64,000 nucleotides of DNA, taken from positions 647,501 to 711,500 of the forward strand of contig JAIGNY010000466.1 in NCBI GenBank assembly GCA_020152595.1, written 5' to 3'. The position numbers were made by a program, and so were the translations under genes. Source of the DNA: Chiridota heheva (lineage: Eukaryota; Echinodermata; Holothuroidea; Apodida; Chiridotidae). Positions 1 through 13,300 of the stretch are shown here, in pieces. Every line of letters starts with the position of its first letter. Position 1 is the first letter of the stretch. The notes under the pieces were generated by a model. The model was not told where the DNA came from. It ran no database searches and saw only the letters and a list, made by a program, of their open reading frames with translations.

Positions 1-965
1 GTAAACCCTTATTCTCTCATACCCCAACCATGTATGACTGGATCCCAACCATGTATGACTGGATCAAATAAGATATCTAAAGTTGATTCCCTCAGGGTTT
101 ATTGGACAAATCTAGAGGCTTATGACATCAAAGGCCAAATAAACACTTCTCCCCAATCACTGACACCTACCCTTTGTTTGCATCCTGCTTGAAATTAAGC
201 CTTTTATAACCTTTGTGGGTTTCCAGGGATTACTTGGAAAATTGGTAACATTTTGGTGGTTTCTAACAAAAGAATCCTCAATTGTTTCCTGACTGTTCTC
301 ATGTGGTAATGAATATATGTTTTAGTACAAAGAAAGATAATCTGTTGGTCTGGAGCTGAGATTGGAGGATGTTAGAGGCATGGTATTACAAGATAAGGTG
401 AATGGTTTATAATGCTTGAGTGGTCAGGTCAGGTCATTTGGTATGATTCATCTTTGATTTTGTTGCAGTATGGAGCTTTCCATTAATAGCCCCATGGTTG
501 CAGTGATTTGTTACTTCCCTAGTCTGTGCATCACAAGTAGTTTTCTGTCAGGAATTGGATGCTAAGTGAAATTTTTCATATAAATATCTAATTTTTAGTT
601 TTGGGAGTTAAGAAGAATTTTGGAGTATTATTAAAGTGTGATTGGAAGTCAGGTAAGATCATATTTATAGCAAATATAATTTTTAAAGTATTTATATTGT
701 AGTCATATTTAAATGTGTTTTTCTTCTGTGATACCAGGTCTGATACTGATAGGCCTATTCTGTTTTGTAATTTGATAGTTTTCTTATTAGTTAGGAAAGC
801 AAAATTGTAAAGATGTGTTTTTGCATTATTAGCTTGAAAATACATTTATCTTCTTACTTAGTTTGATGAATGTATGAACATTATTAATTCTCAACGGCAA
901 GAAAGATGAAGGGTAGGGAAAGGAAGCCAGAACAGGGAGGACATTCATTTTTCCAATTAATTTAA
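1..965. other. Non-coding, unassigned
   Basis: AT-rich sequence with no convincing exon. The only structure seen is a 21-bp unit (beginning CCCAACCATGTATGACTGG) repeated twice in tandem at about 23-64. Confidence 0.5.
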
Positions 966-1394
966 TGCAGACCCCTAGGTTTGCTGTTTCACAGGGGTGG
1001 CTTGCCCGCCCCTGCGTGGGCCCCTGGGGATACGCCCTGCCCTTCATGAGAAAAAAATACAAATTTATTATTTTTTAGATAATTATTATATTTTTTTTAA
1101 GTCAATAATCTTAGGTAGCCTCATAAATGAAATACCTTACATGGATACAGAACATAGAATGATAGCATTAGCATAGTAAGCAATTGTCCTGTTTGGCAAA
1201 TGACTGTCAGTCAGAATAATCATTCTGGGTTGTAGGATAATTAAAATTCCAGAGCTTTTGCACCAGGGAATTGAGCCTTAAGGAGGCCCCAGGCACCATG
1301 CCGGAAAGACACAGCGCTTTGCGCTCACATTAATGTGCCACTCAATAAGTCTAGTAGCACACTGCCCCTTTTTAAATCGAGCTAGGGGTCTGCA
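966..1394 (+). repeat. Family A TIR element, copy 1
   Basis: Starts TGCAGACCCCTAGG and ends in the reverse complement, GCTAGGGGTCTGCA, so it has terminal inverted repeats of about 14 bp. The interior has a GC-rich block near the left end (GGGGTGG, CCCGCCCCTGCG), then an AT-rich stretch, then conserved text such as AAGCAATTGTCCTGTTTGGC and CAGCGCTTTGCGCTC. The same layout recurs at 8212, 35757, 53578 and 54760, which proves a dispersed family. No transposase is present, so it behaves as a non-autonomous DNA element. Ends beginning CAG suggest hAT-like ends, but I saw no clean 8-bp duplication. Confidence 0.75.
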
Positions 1395-3987
1395 ATGGTT
1401 TTCTTTGATGTTCTTAACATAATCCTGCTCCCCTAAAGATAATCCCCCTCCTCCCACTCCCCATTGGAACTGCATCAGTAACAATATAACCAAGTTTGCA
1501 TTGAATTTAACAACCCATATGGGGGAATGTTTTACCTCAAAATGCGCATGAAGGTAAACATTCACGAAATTAGCTGTGATGTGTTATGGAAAACTTTAAA
1601 TAAACTTGGTAGGATTTGGATTCTACCATTATTATGCGGGTTGGTTTTAGGAACGTAGTCATTGAAACAATAGTTGAATACTTTTAGTTTGCATGCAGTG
1701 GAGGCCAAGTTCGTTCAGATTTCTTTGAGGGCAAATAAATTATGGATTTATCAACACGCATGTTCATGGTGTATATTTATCATGCAAAAGTATTATGTGG
1801 TTTCACAGAATTGAGAGTGTTTACGCGTAGTGTGGTCATAGCCAGGATTGTCACTCTTGATACCGTCAGAGGCTAAGATGGCATATGGGAGAGGGGCGGG
1901 ACAGCATGTGGGAGAGGGTGGGAAGGCATGTAGGAGAGGGTGGGACAGCTTGCCATGTTTGACGGCATAGCATGCCGCATGTGGGATGTACGCCAAGTGG
2001 AATGGAACTTTAGACAACATTTTATTTAACAACTAGTCAGTTCCAACGAAATATCTTTAAAGAAAACAAATGAAATTTAATGCACAATCAACTTCAGTTC
2101 AAAAGTTTGTTAGACAAGGCATTACTGATGAGAAACTTTTTTTAAACTCGTTTTTCTTAAACAAATATATGACAAACTGTACTTGTGCTGAATAAAAACA
2201 ATTTTTAAGAATGCAGTGATAAGAAAAATATGAGAAGTTTATTTAAAGGATATATTAAACAGATATTAATTCATACAAAAAGTGTAATAAATAGCGTAGT
2301 TCCTAATTTTTGGTATCATAATCATGCAACTTAACAGTATGCCCCACTCTTGCACTTCTTCGTTTATGATTGTTGCGGATAATATTTCAGCCAAATAATG
2401 TTTTAATTTCTAATTAATACAGTCATATAATAAGAAATATATCATATCTTCTCAGTGTAACAAAATATACAAGAAAACTGTTAAAAATGGAAGAAAATAA
2501 GCCAAAATCTGACAATGGAAAACGCTTATGGCCTCTTCACAGCATGTTTACAATACACAAACTACAGGAAACCCTCTGCACACAATAGTACAGTCCATGC
2601 AGCTCGGGCATGCTAAGATTACATCAGAATTAAAATAAAAGGATACATAAGCGGATGCGAAATGTTTTCTCATTGATTTCTATTTGGTGAAAAGTAAGGG
2701 CCCTTTTTTCACCAATCACGTTGGATTTTACATATATGGTAAAAAGATAAATGTTAATTGTCAGGCCATGTGAAATGGACTCCCAAATGCTTTCCATTCA
2801 TAAGTTACAAAGGTCAAAGCAGTGGTGACCTTGTGATTTTGCTTGCTTTTCCATTAATAAACAAGAAAAAAAACACTTTTTATACTTTACAAAGTACAGT
2901 ACTTTTTTTGGAATAATTAAATGAAAATGGTCTCAAAGGATAGATAATGATTTCAAGTTCTCTATACCGTTTGAAATGGAACAAAATATTCAGAGACTCT
3001 TTAGTTATAATGTTTTAAGTGCAAAATATGTGTGATTTTTTAGAGCGTTTTGCACAGTTAAGGAGCTTATCGCATGTGTATGAACCAAACATTACCATAG
3101 GTAAAAGCAACATTCCCCGAGCCACAAAGAGATACCCAAAAAATTAACCTTCAAGTGCTCCGTGCATTGAACATCATTTTCAGTATTTAGCAGATCTCCC
3201 AGGATCAATTGTTCCAAATACAGTATATCACGCACAGTTTAGAAGTTAAGACATCTAGCTGGCAACAAAAGCAACACAATATCTTACACTATGTATATTA
3301 CATTACCCAGAAGAATTATATTTGATAAAACTCATTCCCCATCCTTGTCACGAAAGATGTTCTCAACACATCGCAAAATTTTTACCGCATCAGTTTCGTA
3401 GGAGCGTGGGAGACATTAATAATAGATTTTGTCATGGAGTTGTTTAGATGACATGACGTATTCACTCATTAAGGGCTCTACACATCATGTTCTATAATTA
3501 GCATGCTATTGATTCTTGTGCTGTGAGAGCTGCATGGTTGTGGTGACCATTTAGTAAAGAGGGAGAAGAGAGGGCGGTTAGCTTGAGTTCAAAGGGTTAC
3601 TAGCTATGTCATTTGAGATGAAAGATGATTCTTTGCATGTGAGTATTAAATCTATAATTGTAAGTTGGGTTACTGGGAGGGGTGGGTGAAATTTATTGAG
3701 GGGGTGGGGTGAAATTTATTTTCCTTAACCCTTCTCTTTCTTTTATGAAAATAATAAAGAATACAAATGTATTGTTTCCACTACATATAATAAAGATAAG
3801 GTTGGTGTAATAGATGGCAAACTAAAACTTTTAAAATCATATTATGCAATTTCAATTTATTTTGTTAGTTTTTAAACACAATATATTTAATGATATATTC
3901 AGTTTATTTGACATTAGACATGTGCGTAACTGAAATAGCAATTTCGCTTTTTATTTGGTCAAAATGATGTTATTCTATTTTTAAACT
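1395..3987. other. Non-coding, unassigned
   Basis: AT-rich DNA without a recognisable exon. A 22-23-bp G-rich unit (GCATGTGGGAGAGGGTGGGA type) is repeated three times at about 1880-1951, and a short direct repeat containing GGGTGAAATTTATT lies near 3680-3720. Confidence 0.5.
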
Positions 3988-4257
3988 TAAAAGGAAGGTA
4001 TCGCCCCCCATAAGTACATTTAGAATTCAACTCTGTTGTGCTGGTAACTTCACTTTCGGTTTTCCCTATTAAAACTATAGCTAGGAGTGCATGATGTTAT
4101 TGATCACACATCCGTCGGACTGAACATAGGGGTGTACATGGGTTATCGATAACATAACAGATTTCTCGCAATCAATAAGGAAAATTGAAAAATGGAAGTA
4201 ACTTTACCAGCACGGTGGCATTCACATTCCATTTATTGGACGATACCTTTCCTTTAA
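3988..4257. repeat. Family F MITE-like element
   Basis: The left end reads TAAAAGGAAGGTATCGCCCC and the right end GGACGATACCTTTCCTTTA, an inverted pair of about 18 bp with few mismatches. The 270-bp length, terminal inverted repeats and lack of coding sequence fit a MITE. A second right-hand end follows at 4284-4352, so part of the element has been duplicated in tandem. Confidence 0.65.
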
Positions 4258-4283
4258 TATGCAAATTATATGCAAATTGAAAA

Positions 4284-4352
4284 CCAGAAGTGACGTTACC
4301 AGCATGTCGGCATTCACTTCGAATTTATTTATGGGACGATACCTTTCCTTTA
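4284..4352. repeat. Partial duplicate of the family F right end
   Basis: Repeats the last approximately 70 bp of the preceding element, including GTTACCAGCA, GGCATTCACTT and the terminal GGACGATACCTTTCCTTTA, with small differences. Confidence 0.6.
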
Positions 4353-4479
4353 GCAGCAATTCTATATAGTTTGTAGTGGCCAGGTAAGGGAGAGAGGATT
4401 TGGTGTGTAAGGGGCACTGGAATGCAGTGTATTTAATGCACTCGGCAATTGTGTGACTCACCCCAACAACCCCGGACAA

Positions 4480-4760
4480 GGTAAGTCATTACACCAAAGT
4501 GGGTGGACAAAACATGTACAATGACACACCCCTCAGTCACTTAGGTGACTGACATTTTTTGTGAAATAATTCACTCCAAATCAATCACCTGTACCATGGA
4601 TTAAAAAAAAGATTTAACTCCATGCCTGTACAAAGTCAATGGGTCTGAAGTAAATTGACCCACCCCAGAGTCACTCTGATGACTGACAATTTGGTACAAT
4701 GACGCACATATGAGTCACTATTTCATATGTCAATGACTAACCTTTGACTGACACTGCCGG
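4480..4760. repeat. GTCACT/AGTGAC palindrome cluster
   Basis: Several short palindromes share one vocabulary: CAGTCACTTAGGTGACTG, GAGTCACTCTGATGACTGAC, ATATGAGTCACTATTTCATAT. ACAATGACACACC and ACAATGACGCACA flank them as direct repeats. Probably the remains of a repeat with foldback structure; I cannot define its ends. Confidence 0.4.
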
Positions 4761-7700
4761 GGGGTAGTAAGGGTGAGTCACACACTGACAAGTGCATGAA
4801 AGGGAACAGGAATGTGCTCAAGGGGTTCAACTGGAATGGGATTTGGTATGTTTTAATATTTTTTATGGGTTTTATCAAGAACACTTGCAGGATGAGGACA
4901 TTTTTCATTAGGTATTGAAGTGGAGATGCATTGGAATAAACAGGAAAGAAGTTTATTGTGATCTGCCCCCTAATGGGGCAAACTGTTAGCAATAGTAGCA
5001 TAACTCATACATAATATGGAACATAGCAAACATATTTTTCAGAAATATTTTGGCCTCTTAAATTTAAACTTGACAATATATCATGATTGAGAGAAATTTA
5101 ACAATTTTGAATCATGGTTAGGAAAAATCTTGAGCATCTTAAATTGTGACTTGGAAAAATCAGAACAATTTTGTTGGTGATTATTGAAATTGAATGCATT
5201 TTCCCCCTGGAAAAAGATCTAGCTACATGACTGGTTTAAGAAATGTGTGATCATAGAAAAGGCGGTCTTTTACTTCACCAAACCTGAGACATCTATGAGT
5301 TGTTCAATTTTAAATCAATTTTTTTTTTTTTTTCTTGCCTACAACTGTTGCCCAAAAAGAAAAATAGAGAAATCTGTCTGTTTGTCAAAAACCTGTCAGT
5401 TCATTATATTCTGTGCGATATCAAAATGCTCACCAGCAAACATGTGTATTGTATTGATTTTTATTTCTTACTAAGAAATTTTCATTCAGTTGCCAGAGGG
5501 TTGCGTTGCATAAGACTGCCACACTGTTCATTTACGATGCACAGATTTACAATCAATATGATCTGTTGAGTTTGTTCATTACACCAGAAAAAAAAAATCC
5601 CTGACATTGACTTAAAGGGATGGTATGTGAAATAAGAAAAGAATATGAAAAGAATACAAACAAAAGTTGATTGGTGGGTGGGGTAGTCTGGATTCAAATT
5701 CATGTTGACTTTTCATGTCTATGGCCTGAATATTAGTTGTTGATGAAGAATGGAACTTGTGGAGATGATGAAATGGGAAGGGTAGGGAAGGCAGTGATGG
5801 ATGGGAAACATGGAGTTGGCAGAGGACTTGGGAGCATAGATTGCTTTTTACGCCTAAATGGCCATTTTTTTACGGTTACATTAACTTATGTCAAAAATTC
5901 TGTATAAAATTTACCAAAATACTAAATGTACAGTAATTGGTTAATTAAATCATTATAAAATAAGAGCTTTATATTACAATTATAAGCGAAATATGATCAA
6001 TAATTCGAATGTTGTTCCGTTTATTCCATTTTGTTGTTGTTCCCTATGCGTTGTATGTATCACGTTTATAGCTAGCTAGCTATTGTAGCTGCTAGTATAC
6101 AGTACGGCCCTGTACACGGGCACAACGTTACACGCAATGCATGTTGTTTATCTTGTACATGCACCGCACTGCACGTTTATTATGTCATGTGTGTATGGTG
6201 TATTAGTGGCAGACATGACAATTGTTGATTGGAAATGGAATAATGTGGGTATTATTTCCAATTTACTTAACTATGTTTACTGACATTTGTATTCTTAAAA
6301 CGTTATGTGATAAGGATCATTTTCTGGGACATTTCAATGCTACAAGAGAATAAGCAAACTTTTGATTCTGCTAGGCTAAGAGTAACGTTACTCGTTGATT
6401 TCCTGCGATCGTTAGTCAGTAGGAATACATGTACTAACATAAGGCCTAGTACAGTAATACTTGAGCTCTATTTACCTAAAATTTAGAAACTTATGACCAA
6501 CAATTGAAGTCTGGCATAAAAAAAAATAAAAAAATACAGTAACAAAAGTTACGACCTTTTTTTTTGGAAACGCAAACTTTGCTTGGGAAATAGATGAGAA
6601 ACAAGGATTGATTAGCTGGATGGTGGAGTGGGAGGTAGATGAAAATGTGATTAGATTTTTGTTAAGAGCTAGTGAAGTGTTGTAGCTGAAAGGTCAACTC
6701 CAGTTTGCTTGATACATTATAAAACAATAATTTGTTCAGATTTAAGCCAACTCCACCGCCTCATTTAATGCTTTAAAACAAGTGTAAGGATATTATTTGT
6801 TGTTGCAAGACTGCTTGCATACATTTATTGGAAGTAAACCTGATTACCACATTTCTGTACCTTTGCAAAGAATAAAGTCAAATGTACAATATTGAATATA
6901 CTCATGTGAAAAGGAAATTTCAAGGCATATGGAAAGTGTGTGTATTTTCCACTCGGCTCAGTGAATCCTCATACGAAAGAATGCACAGTAATGATAATTA
7001 AAGATTATTGTTCTAACATCGTGTTTATATTCTCCTATGATGCCCTGGTCAAAGGGTTTTGGCCCAAGTGGAATGGCTCGACTTTAGAAGGGCCATGCTG
7101 AGTATTATTCTGAATATTAGTCTTGTTATAAAAAGACTAGTACTTTTACTCTCAAACTCCTCAAAAAACGAAATTTAGATATCGATTTTTGAATACGAAA
7201 CCTTTTTGAATACTTTCGAACAACAAACCCATTGATAAAATGAAGTAATCTTGTGAATACTTCATATCGATGGAACATTCCATGTACAAAAATGGGTGAG
7301 CAAAAATCGAACAGCAATTAAACATCAAATTAAAATATCACTGACAACATAGAAATTGTATTTTTGATACTGAATTGTATAAAACAATACGTTATTAATC
7401 GAAATGGCATTAAGCATTGCCATAAAACAAAAGAATGAAACAAATCAGTTTTAGTTGCTTCCCTATAACCAAGGAAGGAGGTACTGCTTTACTAAAGTGC
7501 ACCTCCTATTTCCATGATATAACTATCAACTGTCTTATCATTCTTCTCTGATTCCTTCTGTCAAATTTCAAATGAAAATTAAGTTCTAACACTATTTTCT
7601 CTTGACATTTTTTGACGTTTTCAGTGCATTCGTATTAGGACAGATAGACGGACACCTGGACAAGCAATTGAACGTATGGTTGTGACGAAATTTACATAAT

Positions 7701-8211
7701 GTATTTTAAAACGCTGCTCCTAGAATAAAGTAAATTAGTCCACACTGAATACATTATCACCTTAGCACTGTTGCAGGGCATTCCACACATTTTATGCCCC
7801 GTTAGCATGGTTGAAACAAGGCAGATAACAACCTACTAGGCTACATATTCATATTAGGCAACTTTAAGAGACTGCACTTCCAAAATTGGAGTGCAAAGTG
7901 AATTTCAGCAGAATTCAGTAAAAGTGCAGTACTCACTCAATCCATTCCTTTTTCTTCAAAATGTCCTTCAGTATTTTGTTTACCAATCCCATTTTTCTGT
8001 CAAAAGTTTAGCTCTTGGCATTCAGAAATCTCAAGACGTAATTTGTTTTCAGCATAATGCGATGTATTAGATTTGTAGGTGAACAGTGCTTTTTGAAGGC
8101 TTTTAAACACTGGTTGTGAAAAGTGAGAATTATGAACAAGAAAAACTGGAGCAGCGTTCAACACAATTTATGTGTATGCAAGTACATAATTTACTGGAAA
8201 CCTTTTACAGT
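4761..8211. other. Non-coding, unassigned
   Basis: No exon recognised on either strand. A weak hairpin motif, AATGGCTCGACTTTAGAAGGGCCAT, near 7072-7097 resembles the loop region of the clearer hairpin at 10270-10377. Confidence 0.45.
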
Positions 8212-8592
8212 GCCCTAGGTTTACTGTTTCAGAGGGGTGGCCTCCCCCCCCCCTCACCCCTCTTGTGACCTGTCCTATCCCTATTTGGCCTGATTTATAT
8301 ATATTTTTTTTTAATGACACATGCTTTAGAGGTCAACTTCTTCAAAAATAATTTTAACCTCAGTGAAATACTGGTACCCTTACGTGGATACGATACAGAG
8401 CACTGAATGATAGCATATAGTAAGAAATTGTCCTCTTTGGCTCATGAATGGTCCTTAATTATTCAGAATAGTTTCGTTCTGAGGTAGGAATATAGCTAAA
8501 ATCCCAGAACTTATGGTGCAGCGCTTCACAAGCATAAATTTGCCCCTCAACAAATCTTGCAGGGTGCTCCTTTTCAAATCAAGCAACTGGTC
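8212..8592 (+). repeat. Family A element, degraded copy 2
   Basis: Matches the element at 966 along its length: CCTAGGTTTACTGTTTCAGAGG, then a C-rich block, ACGTGGATAC, TAAGAAATTGTCCTCTTTGG, CAGCGCTTCAC and a decayed right end, CAAGCAACTGGTCTG. The decay of both ends suggests an older insertion. Confidence 0.6.
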
Positions 8593-10269
8593 TGTTTTGG
8601 GAAATGATGATAATAAACATTGATGGGGAAGCATAGAATTCTTCCAGCAAGTGACGGCAGACCTGCCACCCGTTCCCCTCTCCACCCCAAACACATACTT
8701 CAAAAATGCACCACGTTCGCCCAGACCTGCAGGCCTCCTTATCGCATACCAAATAATAACAAATATTTATTGCCGTGGAGGGGGTGTCTTCTCCAGTTAA
8801 AACAAAACAATTCATCGCTTTATACAAGTATGTATGCTTGTAATTTGCCATCTCTTCCAAATATAGTTTTATGCCATGTTATGTGTAACACAGACGACTT
8901 TCCCCTCTGCAAAAATAATTTAAATTTTAATTTTGGACAAACTTTTCAATTTTTTTCTTCAAATATCGGTTGTTTTGCTCACTTGATATTGAAATAAAAT
9001 GAAGAGATAAGAGTGTTTTCTTATTCAAAAGGAAAAATTACTTTTCCATGCAGTTGCAGGGCCTCATGCTCAATTGGAACATTGATAAGAAATCCATGCA
9101 CTGATTTCTTCTTCTTGAGAATTTTTTGCTCGATATCATTTGACCTTAAAGTTTCAGAGAATATCGTTCATTTGCAGCTACTAGATTGAAGATCAACGCA
9201 CTATATGAAATAGACTCAACAATCTGCATACAGTACATTCCAAAAGATACAGTAGCCAGTAATTGCCTGATTAGATAAAATTCTTGCCATCCTAACAACA
9301 TGTTCATTTGATAAACCATTTTCCAATTGAGCGTGATCATATGTTAGCAAATCTCTTGCCTTTAATTTACACATCCCTTTAAGCCTAGCTTTCTGGTGTC
9401 TTTCAATTAAAGACTGTTGTGGCGTCGAAGTTCCATTATATGAATTAATAGCAGCGTTAAAAAATAAGATATAAAAGTTTACATATTTGTCAACTTGACT
9501 TCATCATATTGTACATGCATTTTGGGATGTGCTAAAGGACCTGACTTTGTACTTTACTAAACAATGGAAAAGTCGTAATATTATGTTTGCTTACACTGAT
9601 TGGAGTTTAGAACAAGCTATTTGCATTACAAAGATAACACATAAGGTACACATCTTTGGAAAACAGAGCTGTGTATTTGACGAAACAAATATTGCATATT
9701 CACGATGTTTGCAGAGCAAAATGGAAGAATGGCGGTTGTTTCAGCGTCCAAGAAGGTAATTTATATTGTATACAAACGTATGTGTGTGTGTGCTTGTTGT
9801 CTGACAAGCTGCAATATATCATGTGAGTTGTGTTGTGTTGTTTATTTAGTCTGTTTTGTCAGGATGTGAATGTTTTTATGTGGAGAGGTTGTATGTGAAC
9901 ATTAGTTTGAGGTTTTGTACATCTCTGATAGCCAGCAAAATTATGTATTTATTGCACTTATTGTGGGAAGAATACTCTGAAAGGAGAAATAAAGCATTTT
10001 ATAATGGCAATAATTTTTTCATTGCCAATAAAAGCTTCTTATGAAATGGTTATGAAAAATGACTGCAACATAAACGGCTGCTAAAAAGTTTTTCTGTTAA
10101 CGAGAAAGTTTCAGTAAATTTGTAAGGTTGGCAAATGAATATTATATGATATCTGTTGGACGCTGTCTTTGTTAAATCTCATTAGATAGATTCTTAGCCC
10201 TAATGGAGGGGAAGATAGTGGTCAAGCATGTTCATCTTATATTTAATGTTGAAGAGGCAGAGTGTTTAA
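8593..10269. other. Non-coding, unassigned
   Basis: Mixed AT-rich sequence with short open frames that resemble no family I know. A short GT run lies near 9780-9793. Confidence 0.45.
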
Positions 10270-10377
10270 GGTATTTAATGCATGGGGCAAAGGACTTTGA
10301 CATGAGTGAGTATAATGGCCTAACTTTAGGAGGGCCATTCACGACTGCAAAGTCCTTTGAACCTTGCATTAAATATC
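10270..10377. repeat. Imperfect hairpin, about 45-bp arms
   Basis: The left arm (TATTTAATGCATGGGGCAAAG continuing to AATGGCC) is complementary to the right arm (GGCCATTC continuing to CCTTTGAACCTTGCATTAAATA), with a loop of about 14 nt. A decayed foldback element or a structured RNA are both possible. Confidence 0.6.
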
Positions 10378-10683
10378 ATATAAACACCATACCAAAACAT
10401 TACATCTTTTTTATAACAAAATTGGTAAGATTGTTTAAAATGCATAAAAAACAACAAAAAAAAATGAAAAATGAGAAAAGTTTTAATTTTGTTTCTCCTT
10501 TGTTAACAAATTACTACTGGTTGTAAAATGCCCTATGTTGTGACATACAGTTCCAGTAATGCAGACCTCTAGCCAAACAGTGTAAGTGAATATTGTTGAG
10601 CTCCTGTAGCATCATCAAACACTTATGTTCAATGCTTTTCATGAAATTAGAAGTTGCCTTGGGTCAGTTAGCAAACCCCTGTC

Positions 10684-11107
10684 TTGATCCAGAAAGGGGC
10701 AGGGTGTTACTGACCAAACGGGGCATTTATAAGGCACCAAGGGGCAGGGTGTTACTGACCAAACGGGGCATTTATAAGGCACCAGGGTGTTACTGACCAA
10801 ACGGGGTGTTACTGACCAAACAGGGCATTTATAAGGCACCAACTGACCAAGCGGGGGGCAGGGTGTTACTGACCAAGGGTGCGGGGCATTTATAAGGCTG
10901 ACCCAAGGGGCAGGGTGTTACTGACCAAGGGGCAGGGTGTTACTGACCAAACGGGGCATTTATAAGGCACCAAGGGGCAGGGTGTTACTGACCAAACGGG
11001 GCATTTATAAGGCACCAAGGGGCAGGGTGTTACTGACCAAACGGGGCATTTATAAGGCACCAAGGGGCAGGGTGTTACTGACCAAATGGGGCATTTATAA
11101 GGCACCT
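10684..11107. repeat. 45-bp satellite
   Basis: A unit of 45 bp containing GGGGCAGGGTGTTACTGACC and ACGGGGCATTTATAAGGCAC is repeated about nine times, including truncated copies in the middle (10787-10935). Because 45 is a multiple of three and the unit has no stop in several frames, apparent proteins with a 15-residue repeat appear on both strands; I treat these as artefacts. Confidence 0.9.
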
Positions 11108-11888
11108 GGGAGCAAGTTTGGAGGAACTTGAAAGGGTAAGTAACCTATACAATATGTAGTGAGCTGCATCATGCTATATTGGGAAACTGTAATCAACATA
11201 CAAGGCAAAATAGTTCTCAAAAGAATGTTTTTGTGAACTAAATATAGAGTGCTTAGTGAAAAGAGGCAGGGTGGAGGCAAATACCTTGACAGCTATGTTA
11301 CCAAAGTCCGCTCCTACATTTCAAAGACACCTGTAAGGACATGCTAAAACGTGGGGATGTCCTTCATACATGATGAAAAATAGGCCTGTATAGCGCAAAA
11401 TTATTCACTGTCTTAGTGAGAGAATTGACGTTACAAGGAAGGATGACAACCAAAGAAAAGAGCTAAGCGTCATTAGTTTTTCCAAACCAAGAAAAAATTG
11501 AACTCTTATGGACTGCAGTTTTCTTTTTTTATTATCTTTTTAACTTTTGTCATTGTACTCTTCCATCTTTGTTGTGTTTTTACACATGTTGGGTTTTTTG
11601 GCTTATGTATATATAATGAAATTCTGCAAGAAGAATAACCATCATATTTGCTCCTTTATAATATTGTTGATGGAGCGCACACATTCAGACTCACACAGTC
11701 TTTTGATTTCGCCTGGGACCTGTCATAATGACAACTCGCTGATTTCAGTGAGAACTTGAAAATTTAAGGTTTTATGATTGGAATAAGATATTTTAGTACT
11801 TTACCATGCTTGATATTGACTCTGTGATTGTCTAGTTAGTAATATATTTGTTAAAAATTGGCCCAGACACAGTTTGCAACACAAGATT
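11108..11888. other. Non-coding, unassigned
   Basis: AT-rich DNA with no exon or repeat structure that I can define. Confidence 0.4.
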
Positions 11889-12383
11889 AGTGCTGTCGTG
11901 ACATGTCGATATCGCGATATCTCTTTTCCCAGGACATAAAATATGCCTCTCAACACATATCGCAATACCAAAAACTAATACTCAACTTAGATGTTTTTGT
12001 TACAATTCTAACATTACAGTATTAAATCTAAAAGTTAAGTTTAGGCCATTTAAAACGTGCAAAAATATTGTGAAATATATAAATAAAAATACTAATTAAA
12101 AATCGTGCTCCTTCACCCCACACTGGCACGCTCGATATAAAATGGCAAAAAAAAAAAAAAATGGTGAATGTAATAGTCATGCGATCATGTTGTCTGCCAG
12201 ATCTGCAAATCATTTTTTCTTGCGTTCATCATAAAAGAAGTAACGTTAGTAATATTAACATTTGTGTCGTGAGTCCGTTTTCTTGAAAAGTATCGTGACA
12301 TACCAATATATTACAATATTTTTCTCCACGATATTTTTCTCAACGATATTCAATACGTAATAGAGCCATGTCAGGACATCACT
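11889..12383 (+). repeat. Family B TIR element, copy 1
   Basis: Begins AGTGCTGTCGTGACATG and ends CATGTCAGGACATCACT, inverted repeats of 17 bp with two mismatches. The interior near both ends is rich in ATCGCGATAT-like self-complementary text. The same element lies inverted at 42756-43321 and truncated at 57388. No transposase frame is present. Confidence 0.75.
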
Positions 12384-12551
12384 ACAGAATCTCCCCCTAA
12401 AAAACAAAACAAGTTATCTTAAGTTTAACAAAAAATGGTTCTTTTGTACTGTAAATCAAATTTGCAAATGTTGAACCTGGTTCCATTTGTACCTTCAAAG
12501 TTTGATTGAATGTTTGACAAATATATGGGGGCAATTTCATGCTCCATGACT

Positions 12552-12962
12552 GACATTACAATTGTGGAATCTCCCCTGCTTATCCATGGGGACCTCCCAG
12601 GGGGATTATTAGTGTGGGTGATTCATACATAAGGCCTGACTAAACAATTGTGGAATCTCCCCTGCCTATCCATGGGGACCCTCCCAGGGATGATTAGTGT
12701 GGGCGATTCATACATAAGGCCTGACATTACAATTGTGGAATCTCCCTGCTTATCCATGGGGACCTTCCCAGGGAGAATTAGTGTGGGTGATTCATACACA
12801 AGGCCTGACATTACAATTGTGGAATCTCCCCTGCTTATCCATGGAAAATTAGTTTGGGTGATTCATACATAAGCCTGACATTACAATTGTGGAATCTCCC
12901 CTGCCTATCCATGGGGACCCTCCCAGGGAGAATTAGTGTGGGTGATTCATACACAAGGCCTA
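12552..12962. repeat. About 85-bp satellite, five units
   Basis: Units begin at about 12552, 12638, 12723, 12807 and 12877, each reading GACATTACAATTGTGGAATC, CTTATCCATGGGGACC and GTGTGGGTGATTCATACA. The fourth unit is about 15 bp shorter because the GGGGACC segment is deleted. Confidence 0.9.
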
Positions 12963-13081
12963 ACAAATTGTTGTTTGTTTCCCCATCTCCACTACCCCTA
13001 ACTTCGCAGAAAATAGGGGCAGCATTTTTAACAATTTTTTTTTTTATATAAATTTGTTTTAAATCCCTACGCTTCGTAAAA

Positions 13082-13300
13082 ATTCCTACATATTGATTCC
13101 TACATATTGATTCCTATATATTTATTCCTACATATTAATTCCTACATATTAATTCCTACATATTAATTCCTACATATTAATTCCTACATATTAATTCCTA
13201 CATATTAATTCCTACATATTAATTCCTACATATTAATTCCTACATATTAATTCCTACATATTAATTCCTACATATTAATTCCTACATATTAATTCCTACA
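13082..13300. repeat. 14-bp satellite (ATTCCTACATATTA)n
   Basis: About 15 head-to-tail copies of ATTCCTACATATTA. The first few vary (ATTG or TTTA at the junction) and the rest are essentially identical, which indicates recent expansion from the right side. Confidence 0.95.
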
